Source: Pinus tabuliformis (Eukaryota > Streptophyta > Pinopsida > Pinales > Pinaceae). Taken from it: 64,000 nucleotides of DNA. The stretch covers positions 826,272,503-826,336,502 of the forward strand of contig CM062819.1 in NCBI GenBank assembly GCA_031772625.1. Direction: 5' to 3'. A program made the translations under genes and the position numbers. This document shows positions 58,601 through 64,000 of this stretch, one piece after another (the stretch's first letter is position 1; every line of letters begins with the position of its first letter). The notes beneath the pieces were generated by a model. The model was given only the letters and a program-made list of their open reading frames with translations. It did no database searches and was not told where the DNA came from.

Positions 58601-60301
58601 TACAACCAGGACTACTTTTTGTATCTCGCCGCCTCCCACTCCACCATTGGAATGGTATTAGTTCAGGAAGACGAATTCGGAACGGAACATGTGATATATT
58701 ATCTTAGTAGGACGTTAAATCCCACTGAGCTAAAATATTCGCATGTGGAGAAATTGGCCCTGGCAGCTGTTCAGGCTGTCCAGCGTTTTCGTCATTACAT
58801 TCTTCTCCGTAAAACTACAGTGATTTCGGATTGCAACCCTATGATCTATATTCTGACTAAACAATTGCTAGGGGGCAAGTACTCCAAATGGATCGTTATC
58901 CTGCAGGAGTCCGATTTGGAGTTCGAGAAGTCCAAGTCTAAGAAATCCTTAGTTTTTCCGGAATTGATGTGTGACTTCCCGCGTGCTGACACAGAAACTG
59001 TGGTAGAGGAACCCATTGCGGACGAATCTCTGTTTCTCATCAGCACATTAGATCTGTGGTATGGAAATATAATCGTCTATCTCCAAACCCAATCCTTTCG
59101 GCCCGAAGCTTCAAAGTCGGAACGTCGGAAAATTCGATTCCAGTCCCAACAGTACAAAATTATTGGAGATACTCTTTATCGTCGTGGGGCGGATTTAGTT
59201 TTTCGTCGTTGTTTAACTCATGAAGAGGAAGAAAGGGTTATGAATGACTGCCATTCTGGAGCATGTGGCGGTCATATGTCTGGGTATGCCACAGCTCAGA
59301 AGGTGTTGCATGCTGGCTATTTCTGGCCGTCCATGTTTAAAGATTGTATCATTGCGGTCCGAAAATGCCACAACTGTCAAGTGTTTGATCGCAAGATGCG
59401 CGCACCACCGGCTCCTCTCCACCCTATAATTGCCGTTGGTCCTTTTGCTAAATGGGGTATCGATTTTATTACATGTAACCCTCACTCAGTCGGGGGGCAT
59501 GCATATATCATCCTTGCGGTTGATTATTTTACTAAGTGGGCCGAGGCGATGCCTACATTCGAGGCAGATGGCAAGACAACTGCGATTTTCGTATTCAATC
59601 ATATTATTGCTAGGTTTGGTGTCCCACAAGCAATAATCACTGACCATGGGCGCCATTTTCGAAACATTATGATGACAGAACTTACAAGCCAGCTTGGTTT
59701 ACGCCATGATAGTTCTACTCCTTATTATCCTCAAGCAAACGGTTTGGTTGAATCCATCAACAAAGTTCTAGTTATCATGATCCGACGAATCATTGGTATT
59801 CATCGGTCGAATTGGCATAACATGTTATTTTCAGCGCTTTGGGCGTACCGAACCTCAGTGAAAACATCAACAGGGTTCACTCCTTTCCAACTAGTTTATG
59901 GTTTGGAAGCAGTGTTGCCCATTGAATGCGAAATCCCATCACTTAAAATGGCTATCGAATTACTCCCAGCTACTTCCGAAGAGGAGAAGCGTCTGTTATA
60001 CCTAGCTAAATTATATGAGACTCGACGTGACGCTGCTTTGGCAATCGAGACTCACGCGAAAAGGATGAAAGCTCAGTATGATCGCAACGTGACCCCTCGT
60101 AATTTTTCGGAAGGAGACCTAGTGCTATTATATGATCAAGCTAACGATAAGTTAGGTGCTGGAAAATTCGTTCCCATGTGGCATGGGTCCTACATTGTCA
60201 AGCGAAAGCTAGCAAAAGGGGCCTATGAGCTGGTAGATTTTGATGGGGACTCTTTGGGTAAGCCCAGAAATGGACTTTACCTAAAGAGGTATTATGCTTA
60301 A
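55616..60301 (+). CDS. Element J pol polyprotein (protease, RT, RNase H, integrase)
   Basis: Open for about 1550 codons up to TAA at 60299-60301, in frame with gag. Residue numbers count from 55649, where the codon is TTG, so no separate start is implied. Order: K-rich linker; knuckle CLICEEDHFTRDF with the last Cys lost; protease with IDEGAS at about 323 and LDYNLLLGRSW; RT with catalytic YLDD at 845 (58181-58192); pol RNase H whose first Asp is Ala (YLAAS, 994); integrase zinc finger (CHSGACGGHMSG, CHNCQ), catalytic Asp 1272, Asp 1332 and Glu 1368 (35 residues between the last two); C-terminal DLVLLYD and WHGSYIVKR. The enzymes copy and insert the element. All RT and integrase catalytic residues seem present. 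Confidence 0.9.
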   Translation, partial: YLDLVYTQSGTLHEKIPDLPKSNQIAAAPSGSHAADGMIGTVNTKGKKKSSKNCSPIITLPDSPTGESSPEITADIHAVESSTAKSKNGGKKKGEKKDKSDKAPKEKKEKSESNDEKRKPRYPCLICEEDHFTRDFPHRVEVVKIVKGSPTPAVLKDPFPKQESKMIGSSSSASEEPILMMSHVRITTRSQDYGSKSPVDGSKEAESSHSNPSSSAPGSDPLQIKKPNPDLVIKLPAKGVLRRSAFNPHARAAQNYNIVKDLAVSPSAMSALEVLQSCPAQRKLLLSAIGAVDVQDPNLIIFDLENSTPRLPHQMAFQIPVIVKNRPIHRTVIDEGASTCIMSIQCWRSLGSPSLNQSPMILKAFDGRGFHPFGILQDLPIGVEGKTVGMDVEVVDAPLDYNLLLGRSWSYAMTAIVSLVFRVIKFPHNGKIVTIDQLAYLSSDPASSESIQHVSKTTIPYKDVGVGLVKDSGLLGTFPFPPINADPSFATIHMITSDTIIYDDPWIVPSESEIDSFGNAMPLSPYEIAYEAVQSFSDSSSTQIDQMNVVREESLFTSTSERITFLEVVSSDEQLREILSVDDLPWEDLHHRSSFLPEADDFENDFSSIFTTEYVKDAQNPMKHPDSELNLGNISQTIAIDISVKTGIIENIHIGTSCTDDEIQTYKVLFQEFRDVFAWSYEEMPGIDPSIVVHEIKTYPDAKPVRQRLRQIHPRKAAAIKAEVEKLLKAGFIYPIPLTDWVSNIVPVNKKQGTIRICIDYRDINRACPKDNYPTPYIDQIIDDCAGSEIFSFMDGFSGYNQINILPTDQPKTAFICPWGTFAYCKLPFGLKNAGVTFQRAMSYAFHDIKHIVQPYLDDLPAHSLHRADHLVHLRAIFMRCRHYRIRLNPHKCVFCIEVGRLLGFVVSKAGIRVDPSKVEALIKLPPPSSLRQLQSLQGKANFLRRFIPNYAEITKGFTRLLKQNAQFSWDEIAQKSFDALKHALTHAPLLHPPNYNQDYFLYLAASHSTIGMVLVQEDEFGTEHVIYYLSRTLNPTELKYSHVEKLALAAVQAVQRFRHYILLRKTTVISDCNPMIYILTKQLLGGKYSKWIVILQESDLEFEKSKSKKSLVFPELMCDFPRADTETVVEEPIADESLFLISTLDLWYGNIIVYLQTQSFRPEASKSERRKIRFQSQQYKIIGDTLYRRGADLVFRRCLTHEEEERVMNDCHSGACGGHMSGYATAQKVLHAGYFWPSMFKDCIIAVRKCHNCQVFDRKMRAPPAPLHPIIAVGPFAKWGIDFITCNPHSVGGHAYIILAVDYFTKWAEAMPTFEADGKTTAIFVFNHIIARFGVPQAIITDHGRHFRNIMMTELTSQLGLRHDSSTPYYPQANGLVESINKVLVIMIRRIIGIHRSNWHNMLFSALWAYRTSVKTSTGFTPFQLVYGLEAVLPIECEIPSLKMAIELLPATSEEEKRLLYLAKLYETRRDAALAIETHAKRMKAQYDRNVTPRNFSEGDLVLLYDQANDKLGAGKFVPMWHGSYIVKRKLAKGAYELVDFDGDSLGKPRNGLYLKRYYA

Positions 60302-60451
60302 ATGGTGGGTATGGAGATTCAGTTAGTTTAAGTTAGGTTAATTTTTCTTTCTAGCTGGTATGTTTGCTTAGTTTAGACAGTGTGCTTAGCTTAGAGAGTG
60401 TGTTTTTCGTCGTTATTCTGGCTTATCTTGGTTTTACTCTTGATATTGCAG

Positions 60452-60868
60452 ATGTCGACGCCTCTCCAAACGTACATTGGATTTGCTGATGGTGCTTGTC
60501 GTAGTACACGGAATATCTCTTCCGCAGCTTGGGTTATCTATTCGCCCTCTGACGAGTTAGTTTCTATGCATGGGGTGAGCCTCGGTCAAACAACAAACAA
60601 CATTGCAGAATACAGTGCAGTGATTGAACTATTATCTGAATCTATTTCATTTGGGATTCGGAGTTTGATAGTGAGGTTAGATTCTGAACTCGTTGTATTA
60701 CAGCTTAATAGAGTCTATGCCATTAGAAATCCAGTGTTATTAAGATTGTTTTTGAGGGTGCGTCTCTTGGAACGTGAATTTGATTACATTGAATATCAGC
60801 ATATTCCAAGGTCTTTAAATACATTAGCAGATGCAATGGCGTCTCGAATGTTAAATAGACATTTGTAA
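60452..60868 (+). CDS. Element J archaeal-type RNase H (second RNase H)
   Basis: 138 codons from the ATG at 60452, same frame as pol but separated by stops from 60299 on. All four catalytic acids are visible: Asp in FADGAC (60488), Glu in NNIAEYSAV, Asp in VRLDSELVV, Asp in LADAMA. The IAEYSAVIELL and LVVLQLN segments are typical of the archaeal-like class acquired by Tat elements. It probably supplies the RNase H activity that the pol domain, with Asp replaced by Ala, may lack. How it is expressed is unclear: readthrough, re-initiation or splicing (a TTGATATTGCAG precedes the ATG). Confidence 0.85.
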   Translation: MSTPLQTYIGFADGACRSTRNISSAAWVIYSPSDELVSMHGVSLGQTTNNIAEYSAVIELLSESISFGIRSLIVRLDSELVVLQLNRVYAIRNPVLLRLFLRVRLLEREFDYIEYQHIPRSLNTLADAMASRMLNRHL

Positions 60869-61072
60869 CAATCATAAATGTAAATTTATAAACATTTCAT
60901 CACATATGTTTAACGAAATAAGCCAGTAATAATGATATATATATAGATAGGAGTGTGTCAAAAAATATACATCGTCTTCGATCATAGGTTGAAAAACACC
61001 TTATGATCGGCAAAATTGATAAGTACAAAAAACCAAAAATGTCACATGTGTCTACAAAAAGTGACTAGCCAA
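60869..61072. other. Spacer between second RNase H and antisense gene
   Basis: About 200 bp, AT-rich (includes an ATATATATAG run near 60938), lying between two convergent coding regions. Transcription from both sides would end or overlap here. No feature is otherwise seen. Confidence 0.5.
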
Positions 61073-62285
61073 TCACTGGTGGTGCTCTCTATATGAGACC
61101 ACTGCCCGCGCTACCCTACACAGGAACCTCCTGAAAGGTCCTGGGACTGCGACCACATAGCGCTGAAGTCGGATAGGAATATCGTCTATAGTCGTCTCTG
61201 GTATGCCCGCCGTGAGACGCTCTAGGTCCTGTTCCAGCTCGGCTAAGGTCTCTGCGGCCGCATCCTGTGGGGCTGGTGCTGGTGCAACTGGTACTCTTCT
61301 CTCAAAAGCCCGGAGATTGGCCGGACGCCGTGGGCCTACATCTGCATTTTGAAAATTTTTTGCTGTCAGTTTTGAGACGATATATAAAAACAAAAAAATA
61401 GATAATTTAAAAACTTGTGAAAAATGAAGTACCTCTATCGTCCCATTGTTCTCCCTGTGGAAGAACCATGTCCGGATCATTGCGAAAATCTACTCCGGCA
61501 TAAGGAAAATCCTGAATCGCAAAGACCTGGCTCTCCAACCAGTGAAAGTAACCCGCAGGAAATCGGACAACCCCCGCTCCCTCATCAGGATGCCGGGCCA
61601 TTACCGAAACCCACCGCGTCAACTTAGGCTCCCGAGGAGGCCTAACTGGAACAGTAAGATGCTGGGGGATCAACATTGGAACTCTCTCTAGGGCAAAGCT
61701 CACAACTAAAGGCCCATATCCAAAGGTCTTCAATTGTCCGTTCTTTGCCCTAGTCAGTTGGCCTTTCATATTGGCCAGCACAGCATCGCACCAGTTGAAA
61801 ATGGTGCCTCGGAATCAATCTATAGCCATCCGCATTTGGGAACCAGTGGCTATGTGCAAAGCGGCAGCACCGCAAAGTCTGGTAACTGTAAAGGCAATTA
61901 CCATAAGTTCAGGTCGGGATATGTATTTGATTTCTATCCCCTTATCCTGGTTTTGATTGTTGCACCACTCTAGCCGGAGACTAGCAAGGGATTGGCCACC
62001 CGGCCTAGTCCCGAATAGAGAGAGTTGCTCGCCCATGTTAGGAAAGCCAGTGAGAAAATATATGTCGGAGGACTCTATCTCGAGTTGGTGTTCTCCGATG
62101 TAGAAACATTGATCCTGAATGTTCCACCTTTCAACCAGCCACTCTAAGAATGGCACCTGGGCCCTCATGCCAGGTATGGCCCAGTACTTGTAGAGACCGC
62201 ATGCTTTTAAAGCATCAATGGAAGGTTGATGACCTATTGCGGCCAAATCGACATCTTCGTGTTCTCTTTCACGCCAATCTAGCAT
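61073..62285 (-). pseudogene. Antisense gene in element J: plant-mobile-domain-like protein, one in-frame stop
   Basis: Exon a 62285-61433, intron 61432-61342, exon b 61341-61073 join in frame to about 373 residues, broken only by TGA at 61815-61817. The start ATG has context CCCACCATGC. The N-terminal half matches the PMD pattern: ALKACGLYKYWAIPGM, VPFLEWLVERWNIQDQCFYI, then GEHQLEIESSDIYFLTGFP. Exon b adds a Pro/Ala-rich piece and a helical end. PMD domains occur in plant mobile elements and in nuclear silencing factors of the MAIL/MAIN type. Here it may be an element-borne accessory protein, in the region where Tat elements can carry extra, sometimes antisense, ORFs. PMD identity is by motif reading only. 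Confidence 0.7.
61342..61432 (-). other. Predicted coding intron of the antisense gene (91 bp)
   Basis: On minus, AGAG|GTACTT donor and TTTTCAAAATGCAG| acceptor, T-rich inside. Exon a ends one base into a codon and exon b supplies the other two, so the frame is kept (…R-D-V-G-P-R…). Without splicing, exon a runs to a stop at 61407. Confidence 0.7.
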
Positions 62286-62295
62286 GGTGGGCAAT

Positions 62296-62621
62296 CTACA
62301 CACCAAAAACATTGATTAGAATTCATTAAATCAAATTTTAATGGTTAGATTTTGAGTTTGGGTTTTGAAAATCCGCTTTGCGCGGAGTACGCACCCCGCG
62401 TTCAGAAAACAGAGCGTGGGTACGCAGCTGTTTTGAAGGTGGGCTGCGTACTCCGACCAATTTCCCATATACGAAAATGTCGGGGTACGCAGGTCACCCA
62501 TGGGGCACCTGCGTCCCCCAAAAAGCGGACCCTAAAACCCCAAACCCTCCAAAAAATCAAACTAGAACTTAAAATGGAATTCTAAACGGATGAAATTGAG
62601 GAGGAGGATGTTGTGAAATAC
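62296..62621 (-). other. Predicted 5' UTR intron of the antisense gene (326 bp)
   Basis: Donor TTTCAG|GTATTT, acceptor GGTGTGTAG|ATTGCC ten bases before the start ATG. The intron holds the third GTACGC/GCGTAC cluster (62387-62490). Alternative: coding may begin at ATG 62312, in frame, without this intron. Confidence 0.5.
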
Positions 62622-62743
62622 CTGAAAGAGACGACGCTCGATTCCGACGGTCGGATTCTCAGCAAAGTCCACGGGAAGTTTCTTGTCAAAAGCCCTTTTC
62701 TCACCCTCAACAGTAAAATGGTAAAAATGACATGGTAAAAAGT

Positions 62744-62752
62744 CTTTTTATA
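62744..62752 (-). promoter_or_regulatory. Possible TATA box of the antisense gene
   Basis: TATAAAAAG on minus, about 120 bp before the predicted 5' UTR donor. Spacing would allow transcription to start near 62715. Confidence 0.45.
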
Positions 62753-64000
62753 GGTTTTTTGGATAAATGAATGCTAAGTTTGTTTATTTTTCACCATGAA
62801 GGGATATTTTTCAATGTATTTTTGCCCATCTTAAACAGGTATGAGTAATGTGTTGTTTTTGTGCAGGACAAAAGGACTTTAGGGTAAAATCATCATTTTT
62901 CACGAACCAAGACATCAGAGTCATCTTTTAAGCCCTTTTCTGACTCCTAAAACATGAAAAGATTGCCGAGCGTTTCTTTTACACTCGTTAAAATGGAATT
63001 AAAAGACGGTCCTCTTACAGCCCTTTTCTGACCGTAAAAACACGAAAAGATTGCCGGATTTTTGTCGTTTCAAATTCGATACTGGAAATAAAACGACATG
63101 CCTCTGATCGCTTTTTACTTTTCAAGTCAAAGGCATTAATCATGAAAGTACTCCTTGGTCGCAAGATCAAGCGGTTCTCTCAGGTATTATTTTATACTTT
63201 TTTGGGCTTGGGAGACACAAATTTACGAAAAAGTTCATCTTGGAGTCTTCTTTAGTTTTTTTAGACTCTCTAAAATTGAAAAACGCCGAGTTTCTCCTAT
63301 ACTGGACTCGTTAAAATTTCACAGTAAAGGACCTGTTCGATTACAAACAAGAACGGACCACTCCTTCTTAGGGTCCGAATCTAAACTAAGTTGGACTCAT
63401 CCGAAGGATGAGCTTATAATCAAGCATATGTTATCCTCCTCAAGCTTGTAAAAAATAAAGAGGTACTTGCCAGAAATGGTGGGGGAAAAGAGAGAAGAAT
63501 GAACCTATTTGTTATCCTTTGTTACAGAAGAACCTTATCACCGCTCTTGAACACGACACGTTTCATTCACCTGGGTTGGGAAATCCTTTGCCTTAAAGTT
63601 GATAAAACCACTCTGAAAGTCTTCAACCATTTCTGGGTATCAACTTTGGGTCAATTGTCACCAAGCCATCTGTTGTGTCGTTATGTGTTCAAGAGGTCTC
63701 TGCAAATAAACCATTCATATGCAAAACACTTGTCATCCATTTGACCATCCTTGAGTCAGTCCTTACAGCAACATTTCTTCAACTTGAACAATGATTTCGT
63801 GTTGTGGGTTTGCCTGCGACGGGTCGCTTTCTATCGACATCAGCACATTATCTAGAAAGATGACTTAGAAATCGTCAGTACCTTGAAGTCTGCATGCATC
63901 AATGGCAGGTTTCTCGCCTTTGACGACAGTTTACATCATTGACTTTCGATCAAAGGATTCCGTGACGTGTTCGACATCAACCCATTCATTCACATTTCAT
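62753..64000 (+). other. Element J 3' UTR hairpin array (continues past window)
   Basis: No coding region. Hairpins with the family loop: CTTTTC/GAAAAG at 62935-62940/62956-62961 and 63023-63028/63044-63049, GTCGTTT/AAACGAC at 63064-63070/63091-63097, and TACTTTTCA/TGAAAGTA (one bulge) at 63116-63124/63143-63150. From about 63400 it aligns with D 30330-30930 (CATATGTTATCCTCCTCAAG, GAGGTACTTGCCAGAAATGG, CTGCATGCATCAATGGCAGG). Confidence 0.7.

Larger units (their letters stand above)
50117..64000 (+). mobile_element. Element J: nearly intact Tat-like Ty3/gypsy retrotransposon
   Basis: 5' LTR, tRNA-Arg-type primer site, leader, gag-protease-RT-RNase H-integrase frame, a separate archaeal-type RNase H, an antisense PMD-like gene and a hairpin-rich 3' UTR. 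The window ends inside the 3' UTR. By comparison with D, the polypurine tract should lie about 500 bp further right, giving a total of about 15.5 kb. Few disabling mutations are visible, so it is probably among the youngest insertions here. Confidence 0.9.

Noticed and set aside
61424-61973. Plus-strand ORFs opposite the PMD-like gene
   Set aside because: The minus frame shows domain-like sequence, spliceable structure and longer openness; the plus frames do not.

Overview
This window is plant nuclear DNA made almost entirely of nested LTR retrotransposons. I find no host gene, rRNA or convincing tRNA. The plant assignment rests on Tork/TNT1-like Ty1/copia polyproteins, Tat/Ogre-like Ty3/gypsy elements with an archaeal-type second RNase H, tRNA-iMet and tRNA-Arg type primer sites, and a plant-mobile-domain (PMD) protein. 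The dense nesting of long, decayed elements suggests a large repeat-rich genome, possibly a gymnosperm, but the species cannot be told from sequence alone.

Layout. 1-7012: Tat-like element 'Tat-1' (minus strand), internally deleted, its 3' LTR cut by the window edge. 7013-10911: copia A (minus), interrupted by Tat-1. 10912-12039: a short-LTR element K (minus) into which A inserted. 12040-26307: gypsy G1 (minus), interrupted at 14466-23621 by copia B (plus, TSD CTTTC), which itself holds the gag-protease-only copia C (16166-20375, TSD GGGAG). 26308-26962: one LTR shared by G1 and its tandem neighbour G2. 26963-36331: gypsy G2 (minus), broken by a 5'-truncated Tat-like piece D (plus, about 29066-32549). 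36332-36681: a diverged LTR fragment. About 36700-47135: decayed gypsy H material (plus; integrase remnant, LTR-like region, gag, PR/RT scraps), interrupted by full-length copia F (minus, 41088-46100, TSD TCAAT). 47136-50116: unassigned AT-rich sequence with small repeats and hairpins. 50117-64000: long, nearly intact Tat-like element J (plus) running off the right edge.

Element J is the most informative part. It has a 1050-bp LTR, a tRNA-Arg-type primer site, a 2-kb leader, a gag-pol frame open from 53198 to 60301 except for two in-frame stops, intact RT and integrase catalytic residues, a pol RNase H that has lost its first Asp, and a separate intact archaeal-type RNase H. On the opposite strand near its 3' end lies what looks like a complete spliced gene for a PMD-like protein, with TATA box, 5' UTR intron, strong start context and a coding intron that joins in frame.

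The 3' untranslated regions of all three Tat-like elements carry a series of small hairpins. Their loop keeps a CTCGTTAAAA-type core while the stems change on both sides together (for example CTGTCGCTA/TAGCGACAG, GGTTCA/TGAACC, GTCTTTTCA/TGAAAAGAC). This looks like a selected RNA structure and, with the antisense PMD gene, is the best candidate here for something not yet described.
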